The notes below the pieces were generated by a model that saw nothing but the letters and a program-made list of their open reading frames with translations, ran no database searches and had not been told where the DNA came from. A stretch of DNA of 64,000 nucleotides from Microstegium vimineum (lineage: Eukaryota > Streptophyta > Magnoliopsida > Poales > Poaceae), in contig CM039120.1 of the NCBI GenBank assembly GCA_022036555.1, positions 29,971,716-30,035,715 on the forward strand. The letters are read 5' to 3'. Shown here one piece after another: positions 9,673 through 20,440 of this stretch. Within the stretch, counting starts at the first letter, position 1, and the number at the start of each line of letters is the position of its first letter. The translations under genes and the position numbers were made by a program.

Positions 9673-11175
9673 ATGCCAGGGCCAGACTCAGATCGGACCC
9701 AAACACCCCCTCCAGAACCCAAACACAAGCATAACGGCCGCCGCCTCGTCCTCCTCCTGGGGCCGCCTCTCCTTGCCGTCGCCGTTGCCCTCCTATTGGG
9801 CGTATCCACCAACCCGTTGCCCCGCCGCTTCCTCCGCCTTCTTCTTGGGACAAAGCCCTCCATTCTCCCCTCTTCGCCACCTCCTGACGCAGCTTATGAT
9901 GCTGACGCGGCAACCGGCGCGGTACGCGCACCATGTGTTCTATGGATGGCCCCATTCGCCTCCGGTGGCGGGTACTGCTCCGAGGCATGGTCCTACGTCG
10001 CCGCGCTGGACGCGTACGCCGCTGGGAAGAGTAACTTAACGCTCGCGATAGCGCACCACGGCGATCTCGACTCGCCGGAGTTCTGGCTCGGCCTACCCGA
10101 GCGGTCCAAGCACCTGGCGTACAGACTCGCCTCCGCGCGATGTGAGCTCGCCAGGGCCGTGGTCGTCTGCCACAGCGAGCCTGGCGCGTGGTACCCGCCG
10201 ATGTACGAGGCCTTGCCGTGCCCTCCCACCGGGTACGAAGATCCTGCGTTCGTCATTGGCCGGACTATGTTCGAGACCGACCGCGTCTCGCCGGAGCATG
10301 TCAGGAGGTGCAACCAGATGGATGCTGTCTGGGTGCCTACCGATTTCCATGTGTCAACCTTTGTGGAGAGCGGCGTGGATCGCAACAAAGTTGTCAAGGT
10401 GGTGCAGGCTGTGGATGTCAATTTCTTTGATCCGGCCAAGCATGTCGCTCTTCCTTTGCCCATTGGTGTGTCTGTCATGGTGCCTGAAGCTTCAAGATTT
10501 GAAAATGGTGAATCCAAACACAAAGGTTTTGTGTTTCTTAGTGTTTTCAAATGGGAGCAGAGGAAGGGCTGGGATGTGCTGCTGAGAGCATTCTTGCAGG
10601 AGTTCTCTGGAGCTGATGATGTCGTACTCTATCTTCTCACTAATGCCTACCACTCTGACACAAACTTCAGTGGGAAAATCCGTAGGTTTGTGGAAGAATC
10701 CAGCATTGAGGTGCCAGTGGAAGGATGGGCTGAAATCCGGGTCATCGATGAGCATGTCCCTCAGTCTGCCCTTCCAAGTCTATACAAAGGTGCAGATGCA
10801 TTTTTGCTGCCAACCCGTGGTGAGGGTTGGGGCAGACCGGTGGTTGAAGCCATGGCCATGGAACTGCCCGTGATTGTGACTAATTGGTCAGGTCCAACAG
10901 AGTACCTGACCGAGGAGAATGGGTATCCACTAGACATAGACAGGCTGACTGAGGTCACAGAAGGGCCATTCAAGGGCCACCTATGTGCTGAGCCATCAGT
11001 TGATCAGCTGAGGGATTTAATGAGACATGTTGTTGATGATAGAGATGAGGCAAGGAATAAAGGGAAGAAGGCAAGGGAGGATATGATCGAGAGGTTCTCT
11101 CCAGAAGTTGTTGCCAGGATTGTTGCTGAAAAGATTCAACAAGTGCTTATCCACACTCAGTTGACAAATGACTAG
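9673..11175 (+). CDS. glycosyltransferase, group 1 (GT4-like), type II membrane protein
   Basis: A single uninterrupted frame of 500 residues starts at the ATG in CCACCATGC, a good plant start context, and ends in TAG. Upstream in-frame codons lack an ATG. Residues 23-44 form one hydrophobic membrane segment after a basic stretch, as in Golgi or ER type II enzymes. The body has the plant family motif APFASGGGYCSEAWSYV near residue 95, then a Glycos_transf_1 domain (about 285-470) with KHKGFVFLSVFKWEQRKGWD and the E-x7-E nucleotide-sugar motif at Glu384 and Glu392 (GEGWGRPVVEAM). It should transfer a sugar from an activated donor, but the substrate is not known from sequence. The length matches plant homologues as I recall them, and no frame damage is seen. 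A Tourist MITE lies just upstream. Confidence 0.9.
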   Translation: MPGPDSDRTQTPPPEPKHKHNGRRLVLLLGPPLLAVAVALLLGVSTNPLPRRFLRLLLGTKPSILPSSPPPDAAYDADAATGAVRAPCVLWMAPFASGGGYCSEAWSYVAALDAYAAGKSNLTLAIAHHGDLDSPEFWLGLPERSKHLAYRLASARCELARAVVVCHSEPGAWYPPMYEALPCPPTGYEDPAFVIGRTMFETDRVSPEHVRRCNQMDAVWVPTDFHVSTFVESGVDRNKVVKVVQAVDVNFFDPAKHVALPLPIGVSVMVPEASRFENGESKHKGFVFLSVFKWEQRKGWDVLLRAFLQEFSGADDVVLYLLTNAYHSDTNFSGKIRRFVEESSIEVPVEGWAEIRVIDEHVPQSALPSLYKGADAFLLPTRGEGWGRPVVEAMAMELPVIVTNWSGPTEYLTEENGYPLDIDRLTEVTEGPFKGHLCAEPSVDQLRDLMRHVVDDRDEARNKGKKAREDMIERFSPEVVARIVAEKIQQVLIHTQLTND

Positions 11176-12149
11176 ATACAATGTGAAACCAGAACAGAAA
11201 GTTGATGCACCATGGAATGCTATGTATGTATGTTTAACACTATTCTTACTCATCAATTTTCCCAAAGATTCATACATATCCTTTCATTGCGATTGAGTTA
11301 ATGTAGAATTAGTGTGGCCAAATAAGTTTTTACTGTGATGCTTCGATCTTAACTGTATTTGTTGCCGATTAGGACTTCTTTCTTTTATTGAGTTTAGTTG
11401 TTCAGCAGTTGCAAAACCTAATACATATAGTTTGGGGGTTGTACCAACTTGTGTTGTCAAGTTGGAATTACAATGTTTAAATGTGCTATCAATATATATA
11501 AAATGCATAACCAACTAGATTGCTTACCCATAATTGTAAATGAATGGTTTTGGTGATTAGTGAAAGACTGAAAGCTATAGCCTTGTGATGTTATACTTCT
11601 CAAACATGAAACATAACTAACCCATGATTATTTTTATTTTGCTTTATTATCCTCTGGTTCATGTTTACGTAGAAAAGTGAGTAGTATTTCATTGAAATGA
11701 AAAGACAATAAGAATTGTTCTCTTTGAAATATCAACTATGGAGTGAAAAAAAAAAATTGAAAGAAAGACAACGAGAGTTCTGGCGTCTTTAGTTTGGTTT
11801 CTTAGTTATGTCTGGCATCCTTTTGATTTGTTCAGTTCAGATATCTTTTTCCTTTGTTAAACATGTGATACCATAATCCAAACTGTAGAACTAGATCCTA
11901 CACATTCTTTTGCCTGTTTTTCACCACTATGTTATATCTATGCCCTTTCCCTTGGTTAAATAAAACAATTCTATGGAATCATTTTTTTTAACCTCAAGGC
12001 AAAAGTTATTATCATAAACCGTTTAGTTTTTCCTTTTTATTGTTGATCCACAACTCAGAATGTGGGTTGCCATTTTTATTAATTATGGATTATGTTTTGT
12101 GATTGGATATATAGATCTATCTGGCAAATCTGGTGCTAACTGTTAACTA

Positions 12150-12290
12150 CTCCCCCAACCCAAATTCTAAGGGATTTTGACTTTTTTTGGTACATCAATT
12201 TTGCTATGTATCAGATATAACATATGTGTAGATACATAGTATAATCTATGTACACAAAAACTCAAAATGACTTATAATTTGGAACGAAGG
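12150..12290. mobile_element. degenerate Stowaway-like MITE remnant
   Basis: The segment starts with TACTCCCCCAACCCAAATTC and ends with ATAATTTGGAACGAAGG, imperfect inverted ends of the Stowaway (Tc1/Mariner) type next to TA. It is much shorter and more diverged than the copies at 50.6 and 51.1 kb. Confidence 0.4.
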
Positions 12291-12706
12291 TGGTTTGTAT
12301 TAGTTCAACATGAAAAAGAAAGAAGTGATGGCCTATTAATGAAAATGATTTGAAAATTTTGTAATCAAAGACATAATACTGCTAACTGTTAGGCATGATA
12401 TTGTCTCCAACTCTTGCTCTCATCTCCCACTAAAATATCTCACCCCTCCCATGCCCACCTCGAACTCCTGCACAACTTCCATTCCCACTACCAATAGCAG
12501 AGACTGTCTGGGCCTAAAAGGTTTTATTGCTGATTAAGGGTAAAAAAACTTCCAGATATTTTAGAAAAACGTGTGGCTGGTGTACAGACATTCCCTGTTA
12601 ATAGACCTCGCATTTGTGTTTTGTTTTTGTTTCGTAGTCTAAACACCAAATTATACAACTGCAAATGATATCATAAAATAAACAATTCAGAATTTTTGTG
12701 GCTACT

Positions 12707-12708
<2 letters not shown>

Positions 12709-12738
<30 letters not shown>
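12709..12738. repeat. 30-base T homopolymer
   Basis: An uninterrupted run of 30 T. It could be an old poly(A) tail of a minus-strand retroelement, but the neighbouring sequence shows no recognisable element. Confidence 0.8.
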
Positions 12739-12740
<2 letters not shown>

Positions 12741-13087
12741 AATTGCTTCGATTTCTTTTTTATTTTGGGACATAAGGAATTCCTATTTAAACTATGAAGT
12801 TTCTATGTGTATAGTTACTCTAGTTTCATCTTAAGGGTCCAATCGAATTGAAGCGGTTATTCTGCTTTCTGTATGTTGCATTTAAATGTTCCTTTTTCTT
12901 TGTTATCATGACCCAATTTCATAGTTTAGCCCAGTAACATCAGTTCATATGCTAATATATGAAGGAATGACTGAATTATATACTTGGTCAACACCAAATT
13001 GTATACATAGAACATTTGAAGCTTTTGATTGGTGTTCATTGCCTAGATTCACTTTGTGTATTGCACGAAGTCTTACTAATATGTCAG

Positions 13088-13440
13088 TTTTTTTTTCTCG
13101 AATACGTAGGAGAACTGCGTATCATTGCATTAAGAGATAGAAAAATGTCCCCTTACAAAACACCACCACCTCACTCCTAGCCGAGCCGTGAGGGGTTGAA
13201 AGAAATCAAAGGTTTAAACTAGAAAGGACAACAAATAGGGGAGAGACCTGACCAAGCACGTCCCAAACACAACTAACCTAGACCACCGACATGACCTAAC
13301 TCAAGCGCACGCAAGCCACGGGCTCCTGCGAGGCACCAAAGATGATGATCCTCGCTAAAAGCACGGAGGGCTGCTGCAATGCTTGGCCAAGCGTTGTCGA
13401 AAACACAAGAGTTCCTATGCTTCCAAAGCACCCAGGCTGA
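13088..13440 (-). mobile_element. 5'-truncated LINE (L1-type) retrotransposon tail
   Basis: On the minus strand, 13440-13273 encodes AWVLWKHRNSCVFDNAWPS and then LWCLAGARGL before a TAG stop. This is the characteristic C-terminus of plant L1-type LINE reverse transcriptase proteins (WKHRN motif). A 3' UTR follows and ends at a T-rich run on the plus strand (13088-13098), equivalent to the poly(A) tail. Only the last 55 residues remain, as expected from 5' truncation during target-primed integration. Confidence 0.75.
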
Positions 13441-14564
13441 TAGGATTATGTACTGTGACTAATACAGTTATTTTACTGTTCTTTGGGTACCAGATAACAA
13501 TGTTGATCCTTTCAAACACTTGTTAACTATGTGGATTCCATGACATCTTGAGTAGTAATTAATAAGCGTGTTCGACACTTGTTTCTTTTTTATTCTAATA
13601 AGCACAATTAGAAGTTTGGAACTGTGGATGCAGAAACATTTATCTTCCAACTGCTTCCAACCTTGTTTTTTTTTGTTATGTTCTTTATTTGTCTTGCTGC
13701 AGTTATATAATAGTTTTTTTTCATGTGAAACTGCAAGCTACTAGTACATTCAAGATTTTCATGCGAAACTGCAAGTGGAAAGGTTTAACACTTAGTATGT
13801 TCTTATAATTAGGTTTTCATATATCATTCACATTTAAACTATTAGTTTGCATGGTTACATTTTATTAAGTAACCTTTGGTCACAATTTTGATCCGCCTAC
13901 ACTACCAAACCATTGCCTTGCCACCTCTCATGTTTCCCTGCATTGCCCACCTCTACCTCTCCTTCGCCTCCAAGGATGTTTTCAGATGGCAGTTACCTAG
14001 ATTTAGCGGTGGGGATTGACAGCAACCCTGCACTAGTGTAGATAGGGAAAGGGTGGGGAGGGATGTATGAGCGGTGGCATCCTGTTATATGGGATTGAAG
14101 TATGAATGGTGCAAAAAAAAATGAGGATAATGCAGGCACTGTTGTCTGATGATGCAAAAGAAAGCAGTTGAAAGTTCAGAGTTGTGCTCGGTTTGTCTGG
14201 CATGCAGTTCTTGCACATTCAGCTGTAGCTTGTTTCTGTATGGTTGGCATGCCTTCTAGTGAGGATCTAATGTGGTTTTCATGTTTTCCGTCCCTACATT
14301 TAACACTAGCAAATGAGAGTGATCTTCCAAAAAATTACAATGTATGTGATATGTATGTCATAAAAGAGAAAGAGAGAAGATACCAGAGCTCTGACAAGCC
14401 AGAAATCTATTTTTTCAGGGACGGAGGAGACCTGACCAAGCAGTATGAATGAGAAGCAACCAGCTGAGCGCTTCTGACAAGCCACTAGCAAACGCCCTTG
14501 TGGAAATGCAAATTTTTTATCATAAAAAAAGGTGCAGACTCGTAGTCAGTGCAGTGAATAAATA
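13441..14564. other. AT-rich spacer, nothing recognised
   Basis: No supported gene or clear transposon end. Short open frames here have no family resemblance that I can see. Confidence 0.4.
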
Positions 14565-14849
14565 TGGCAATGGGTACCTGAACCCCCGATGAGTTTTTAC
14601 CCTATTAGGACATGATATAGATTAAAATCTTTACTCATGGGCAGACTAATGGGTAAAAAGCCATGTCCATTGGGTATATGGGTCTGAGCATAGTATTATA
14701 TCACATGAACCCCTAAATTTACGAGCATATGTACACTCTGATTTGCATATGAGATTTAGTAATATGTATGACTAATTTGGTGATATTAATATGTTTACAT
14801 CTTTTATATATCTACAAATTTGTATAGGTTTTGTTAATTCATTCATGGG

Positions 14850-15617
14850 CAAAGTTTTGAAAATCGACGATTAGGATGCGCCTAGGCGCGCCTAGTCGCT
14901 AGGCTATGGCATGTCGCCTGGACTAGGGGTAGTCGGGCTCCTAGTCGAGCAGGGCGCCTAGGCGGCGAATTTCCGCGATTCCATGGCGATTCACCAACGC
15001 CTAGGACTCCGGGCGTCGCGGAGGTGAGCTAGGCGGCCATCGCGGGCGAGCGTGCGCGAAGTTTTGGCGCCGCGGGAGGAGCGCGCGTGCGGGAAAAAGC
15101 CGCGCGCTCGCGGCTCGTTCTCGCCTCGACGCGGCTCGTACTCGCCTCGACGCGGCTCGTACTCCTCCCCACTGGCGACGCAGCCGGCTGCTGCTCCTCC
15201 CCGACGGTAACGTGGTTGCTGCTCCTCCCTCAGCCGGTCTCCTCCCTCAGTCGTAGCCGGTAGCCCCGGTATTCGTATGTCCTCGGCTCCTCCCCTGCTC
15301 CTCTCCTCTCCTTTATTTCCTTTCTCTCCTCTGTTTTTTTTTCTAAAATCTAAACTATTTATGATTTCTGCTATATAAGTATATATTATACTAAATTGGC
15401 AAAACCCCCTAGAAAAACGCCTAGCATCGCCTAGGCTAGCCTAGGCTGTTTTTCTAAAATCTAAACTATTCATGATTTCTGCTATATAAGTATATATTAT
15501 ACTAAATTGGCAAAACCCCTAGAAAACGCCTAGCATCGCCTAGGCTAGCCTAGGCTGGACTAGTCGCTAGGCTACGGGTCATCGCCTAGATTTCTCCTGG
15601 CGCCTAGCAAAACTTTG
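14850..15617. mobile_element. nonautonomous hAT-like element rich in CCTAGG palindromes
   Basis: The element starts CAAAGTTTTG and ends CAAAACTTTG, perfect 10-base inverted ends. The flanks are TTCATGGG (14842-14849) and TTCATGGA (15618-15625), an 8-base target duplication with one mismatch, as expected for hAT. The interior is GC-rich on the left, and the motif GCCTAGGC or CTAGGCG recurs many times near both ends. There is no transposase. An internal tandem duplication lies at 15331-15555. Confidence 0.7.
15331..15555. repeat. tandem duplication of about 112 bases inside the hAT-like element
   Basis: The unit beginning CTGTTTTT..CTAAAATCTAAACTA occurs at 15331 and 15446 and ends in GCCTAGCATCGCCTAGGCTA each time. 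The two copies differ by a few bases and small length changes. Confidence 0.85.
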
Positions 15618-15645
15618 TTCATGGACATATGTTTCGCATATGTTA

Positions 15646-15652
<7 letters not shown>

Positions 15653-15688
<36 letters not shown>
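15653..15688. repeat. AT dinucleotide microsatellite
   Basis: About 18 uninterrupted AT units just after the right boundary of the nested hAT-like element. Confidence 0.9.
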
Positions 15689-15689
<1 letters not shown>

Positions 15690-15921
15690 GTTGTGATATG
15701 CTTATTGTCATAAAGTGACTAGGAATTGATAAATCATGCAATCTTAGATATGTTTTCTTAGGTATGTGCAAATGGGTACTTGGGTACCCGATACCCGCAT
15801 GGGTAGGGTATGGGTGCAGAGTTGTATCCATATATGGCTATTGGTTTCTTAATGGGTATGATTCATTCTAATGGGCACGGGTATGGTTGGACAATACCCA
15901 TTGGGTATAAACCCATTGCCA

Positions 15922-16856
15922 ACTTTAGTCGTGGATCAAACAATCATGCAAGGGCGGGGGGGATGAGATTTGTAAGGCCTACTTTGGCAGCCCAGTTTCC
16001 GGGTGGGATCCTGGCCTTTTCCCTGAGCTAAGTTTGGGCGCCCTTTGGCAGCCCACCAAGCTGAGGATCGTAGCTCGCTTCCCTGCGTTTTCTGTGAGGA
16101 AGGAATCCACGAGTTGATCGGCCGGGAGGGTTTCCCGTGCACTCGCAAGCTGTGTGCGGCTTCTTCCTCCGCTCGCGACGTCGCCCAGTCGTGAGGCCAT
16201 CGCCACCAAAGCATCCGGCCGCCCCTGCCCCCGCCCCCGCCCCCACCCTCGCATCCGGTTGTTGTCGTGCCGGTATCCCGTCTCTGGCGCTCCTCTGCCT
16301 CGCGCCAACGGTGAGCCCGCCTCTGCCATCGCGACTTCCCTGATCGGCACACCCGGCTCCACTTCGCTCCGTCGCTATCGCTGGTTAGCCCACCTCCATC
16401 CACATCTCCTTCCCCACAAGCTTTTCGATCTGCTAGGATTTGGGATCTCTTGATCCTCTCTTCTCGCAGACTGTTTCTTGTAGATCCAATGGCTCTCGCC
16501 GCCACCTCGACGCTCGGCTGCCCGAGGATGTCCACTTTCAAGTTCCTCACCTGATCTAATTCGTATTGAAGTGTGCACGGTGGATGCACTAGCCAGATCC
16601 AAAGCGCAATACCATTTAAATTGCATACTATTTCTGGATCAACATTTTACGTGCAATATGCATTTAAAAACGAGTAAACGTGGCGAGGCGAGCTAGACTC
16701 AAAGTGCAATAGCTGCATGCCGATTGTTCGCAGTGCTCGAAGCATATTTAGCCCTTTCAAAAAAAACATGTTTAGCTGTGAGCCTGTAACTTATGTATCT
16801 GATTTCAAGGTATTTTGGAAATCGTGTAGTGAAATTAAGCATTGAGACTGGCCTTA
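15922..16856. other. spacer with a GC-rich block (16000-16560)
   Basis: The block looks like a 5' leader or first-exon sequence by composition, with CCCCCGCCC runs, but no frame shows a recognisable protein. The phrase CTTTGGCAGCCCA occurs twice (about 15981 and 16050). It may be a captured promoter or leader fragment, which I cannot prove. Confidence 0.35.
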
Positions 16857-17121
16857 GAGCAAGTACAATAATTAGCTTATAATCAAGCAAATACTGATGT
16901 GAAGGAAAGAGAAGAGAAGAGAGAGGAGAGCTTGACTCTCATGCAAGCACCAAGCTGCTAGACACGGAAGCTTAGGTAATAGTGGAGCCAAGTAATAAGT
17001 ATTGTGAAGAGGGATAGAAAAGATAAACTTTTGCAGCCAACTAAAAGACATGTTATTGTATAAATAGGCTTTAATAGCTTGACTTATAGCCAAGCACTTG
17101 ACTCTATTATTGAACTTGCTC
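16857..17121. mobile_element. Tourist-like MITE
   Basis: The 265-base element begins GAGCAAGTACAATAAT and ends in the inverted form ATTATTGAACTTGCTC, with TTA on both sides (16854-16856 and 17122-17124). This fits a PIF/Harbinger MITE. The interior is noncoding. Confidence 0.85.
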
Positions 17122-17819
17122 TTAGCATCTGTTGATGAATGTGGTATGATGATATTTTGGGGTTCTGTGCATGCATAATTAAGCAGTGTTATATTTGCTG
17201 ACCCATTTTAATTCTGTCATCCTTGAATTTTCTTGAAGTATTTGTTGTACTACAGATATGCAATATTGGTGAAGGCAATGTTGGTGGAGAGACTTGTGCC
17301 TCACACTTTTCATGTTTTTGTGGTTCTGACACTAATACGATGTGACTGTAATATTATCTACCTCTTTTTGTTTTTTTGTTTTTTTCAATTTTTTCAAGAC
17401 AATTTCTGAATTATTATCTGCATTAGACTTGTTCAAGCTTGGAAGTGATCGTGGTTAATTCTCTCCCCTCGCAAAAAGCTGCCAAAGAACGGCAGGGGGG
17501 TAGTTACCATATGTGGATATCATCCCAGCAGCAGCGAGGGGATTGGATGATCCAAGAAAAACCTCCCTATCGGCCCAACTGTGCAATATAATATACTTGG
17601 TAGAGCCTTTAACACTAGGTAAATAGCACGTCTCCAATAGTGAACATTTATAATGTCAATTAAGTATCATTACATTTTTTATCAATTATATTTTTATAGT
17701 ATACCTATTGAAAATAATCAATTTTTTATAAAGTTTTGTCAAACTTGAGATGTCTTAACTCTTTAAAATTTTAAAAATAACTTATAATTTAAAATGTACT
17801 ATAATACAACTAAATTAAA
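17122..17819. other. AT-rich spacer
   Basis: No supported gene. At 17690-17810 the words GTCAAACTTGAGATGTCTTAACTC resemble part of a Stowaway MITE (compare 51.3 kb), but ends are not clear. Confidence 0.35.
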
Positions 17820-17975
17820 CTAATCGAAATTGTTGCTGTCGTGGGATCCCTTGTGCCTCTTTGCTGGAGGCTTGTCATCGTCATCATCCTCCTTGTTCTC
17901 TTCCTCATACTCTGTCTCCTTCTCATTGCCGGCAGCCTCACCATGGAACCGCTCTCTTCTGTCATCCATGGACAT
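17820..17975 (-). pseudogene. 51-codon acidic open frame, possible exon fragment
   Basis: An ATG at 17975 opens a 51-codon frame that ends in TAG at 17820. The product is strongly acidic in its middle (EYEEENKEDDDDD) and then basic (KPPAKRHKGSH), like the C-terminal tails of histone chaperones or nucleolar proteins. I do not recognise a specific family. A Tourist MITE is inserted 3 bases upstream of the ATG, so any upstream exon has been separated. It may be a fragment of an old gene. Confidence 0.35.
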
Positions 17976-17978
17976 TTA

Positions 17979-18106
17979 GGTCTTGTTTGGATACGCATAT
18001 ATTAACCTTAAACCACATGGATTGGAGTAGATTGAAGTGTATATTGGTTCAAATACACTCCAACACATGTCGTTTAATGTTAATACATGCGCATCTAAAC
18101 AAGGCC
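17979..18106. mobile_element. short Tourist-like MITE
   Basis: The 128-base element begins GGTCTTGTTTGGATACGCAT and ends ATGCGCATCTAAACAAGGCC, an imperfect inverted repeat, with TTA on both sides (17976-17978 and 18107-18109). Confidence 0.85.
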
Positions 18107-18430
18107 TTAAGCGGATTGTCTTCGTGTAACTGTAAGCCTTCCTCGTTGTCACTCTCCCATACTTGTGATCCTTCATTATTTGAGTGTCGTTATTGGGCAA
18201 CTTGAATCCTGTCATGGTGTGAGTGAAATTTTGGTTCACGTGTATATGGTTTTGAGGGCAACTAGAGAATGAATGCATGTTCTCATAGTGTAGATCGCTC
18301 ATGTTTCTACATAATTGTGAACGCCTTTAGATTTTTCTAGTCAATTAGGGGAATGGTCGCAACACAAAGTTCCACACATCAATGTGTCATTCCTCTCTTT
18401 CCCAAGCCGGCCCAAAAGACCTCAACAATA

Positions 18431-18695
18431 CTTCCTCTGTATCTGATTTAGAATTCATTTTGGACAAGCTTTAGGTCAAACATGAGAATACAAATCATCA
18501 ATAACTTTTGAAGTTATTGATATTGCAAATATTAAAATTATATTAATAGATTTGTCTTAAAAATACTTTCATAAATATATACATATATTACTATTTTATA
18601 AATATTTTTTTATAAAAAACAAAATGTTAAAGTTATGTTTGGGAAACCGTATAGTTGTCTGTCTTAAACAACTTCTAAATTGGATAGGAAGGAAA
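18431..18695. mobile_element. diverged Stowaway-like MITE
   Basis: The left end CTTCCTCTGTATCTGATTTA and the right end TAAATTGGATAGGAAGGAA form a degenerate inverted repeat next to TA. The AT-rich interior also folds back. The coordinates are approximate. Confidence 0.55.
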
Positions 18696-18973
18696 TATGT
18701 TTAAAAAAAGACCCCAACAATAGCCACAAACCGTTGCCCGCAAGCAAGCCCTATTTGCACCTGCCAATTCATCCTAGGTTTCTTCGGTACAAACAATGTT
18801 CATTTCTGTGTAGGACAATAAAATTTCTTTTCGTGGTGGTGACATTTTTTCGCATCATGTCCAATACAAAGTTGTGCATGCGTACAAGTTGTTCTACCCG
18901 ACGGTGCAACCTACTATCATCAATGGCTCAGAGTATATGGTCCGGCGCTGCAATAGATGAACCTCATCAGTTT

Positions 18974-19181
18974 GGGAACGTATGCTATGGAAAACAGGTT
19001 CATGTAGAAACTATAAAAACTCGCACGTAGATCGTTGGATCTAAATCCGATGGATATGGTTAATGGTGGGAGAGATTAGCAATTAACCTCTCCCACCATA
19101 TCCATCGAATTTAGATCCAGCGATCCACGTGCGAATTTCCATAGTTTCCACGGGAACCTGGTTTCCATAGCATACGTTCCC
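18974..19181. mobile_element. Mutator-type MITE with long inverted arms
   Basis: The 208-base element is almost entirely an inverted repeat: GGGAACGTATGCTATGG at the left is answered by CCATAGCATACGTTCCC at the right, and the arms pair nearly to the centre. It is flanked by perfect 9-base duplications CATCAGTTT (18965-18973 and 19182-19190), the length typical of Mutator-like elements. Confidence 0.85.
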
Positions 19182-19190
19182 CATCAGTTT

Positions 19191-19985
19191 ATCTCCGCCG
19201 CATCAAACACTAAGCCATCGGGTAGTTCAACTCTGGCCACTATGTCATCCTAGCCTAGCCGTAGAACTGGCGGTGATAATAAAGACAGTTTTAATGGAGT
19301 TTCATCAGAATTTCATGAGCATTAAATATGCTAATGTGATAATATATTGACGAAGAGAGAGACATTGAAAGTTTCATGGAAGGAGAGATAGTTTTATCCC
19401 CATAAAACTCTTATACACTGTTTCTAAAATTTTGATGCGTTGAAAACTGAGACATGAAATCTTCATTAAGAGTAGTCTAAGGATACAAGACTGTCTATTT
19501 GTGTAGCAGTGTACATTAACCAAAGTAGAATAAGGTTAAAATTAAACAACATGAAATTAGTTAAACACGAGACCGATAAAGAGATGCGACCACAGGAACT
19601 AAATTTAATATAGGTGGTGTCCTTGTTGCTGGCGGCCTTCAACTGCTTCCACTCATTAATTTGAGGATGCCGCATAGCTTGTGCACCTGCTTGTTCTTGA
19701 GGAGGCCGATGAAGCTTGTTGATGTCCCTCGCCTTCCTCTGGCGGCCGCGGAAGGTGCCGGAGTAGGCGGTGTCGATCAACTGTAGCATGCAGCGTAAGT
19801 GACACCAACAAACCTTCGCCGTCAGCATCAACTGGCGCTTGATCTTCTAGAACACGTCCTGCACGTCTTCTGATCTTGCCCGGGAGGAAACTCGGCCGTC
19901 CGATCCGCACGCTGGCCCTGGCGTACACCAGGCCGGCGTTGGCGCCTAGGGTCGGAGTCCATGTCCGCGGCCACCGGGACGCGCA
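19191..19985 (-). other. gene-like sequence left of the copia derivative
   Basis: From about 19630 to 19985 the sequence is GC-rich and exon-like, with a minus-strand frame containing LGANAGLVYARASVRIGRPS. After the 9.4-kb insertion, similar composition continues at 29398-29690. The two sides probably belonged to one minus-strand gene or gene fragment that the copia derivative split. I do not recognise the protein, and the frames carry stops. Confidence 0.35.
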
Positions 19986-20099
19986 TGTTGGATTTGCCCA
20001 GGAACACACACACAGAAACACTCACACGATCGCAAGGAACAAGAAGCTAGCTCGGCGACGAATGCCCCGGCCGAACGGATGACCTGTATCACTACAGGA

Positions 20100-20440
20100 A
20101 AACGGCGAGTTGCCGAGTGCTGAATAAGTTGCCGAGTGTCAGATATCGGGCACTCGGCAATTAATTTAGTTGTCGAGTGTCACACTCGGTAAAAAAAAAA
20201 CACTCAGCAACTAATTAAATACCGAGTGCCTAGTACTCGGCAAAAAAAAAAAACACTCGGCAACTTAATTTTTTTTGCCGAGTGTCGACACTCGGCAAAA
20301 AAATACACTCGGCACTTTACCACGAGGGCTAACAGCATCCCGCTCCGTTTAAGTTACCGAGTGCCTGTCGTCTCGCACTCGGCAACTAAATTTAATTTGC
20401 CGAGTGCCAACCTAGACACTCGGCAACTTATTTATTTATT
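20100..20440. repeat. 5' subterminal repeats of CACTA
   Basis: Variants of GCCGAGTGT and ACACTCGGCAA recur about 12 times, separated by A-rich spacers. In CACTA elements such repeats bind the element-encoded TNPA protein (family knowledge). Confidence 0.85.

Larger units (their letters stand above)
11176..13087. other. 3' untranslated region and AT-rich spacer
   Basis: The first few hundred bases presumably hold the 3' UTR of the glycosyltransferase gene. No coding sequence is recognisable in the rest. It contains a weak Stowaway remnant (12150-12290) and a long T run (12709-12738). Confidence 0.5.
14565..15921. mobile_element. inverted-repeat element interrupted by a nested hAT-like element
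   Basis: The left end TGGCAATGGGT and the right end ACCCATTGCCA are perfect 11-base inverted repeats. Both flanking arms carry many GGGTA and ACCCA words (for example GGGTACCTGAACCC and GGGTACCCGATACCCG), so the arms resemble each other in inverted orientation. No matching target duplication is visible, which limits classification. The middle is occupied by a separate element at 14850-15617. Confidence 0.55.
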
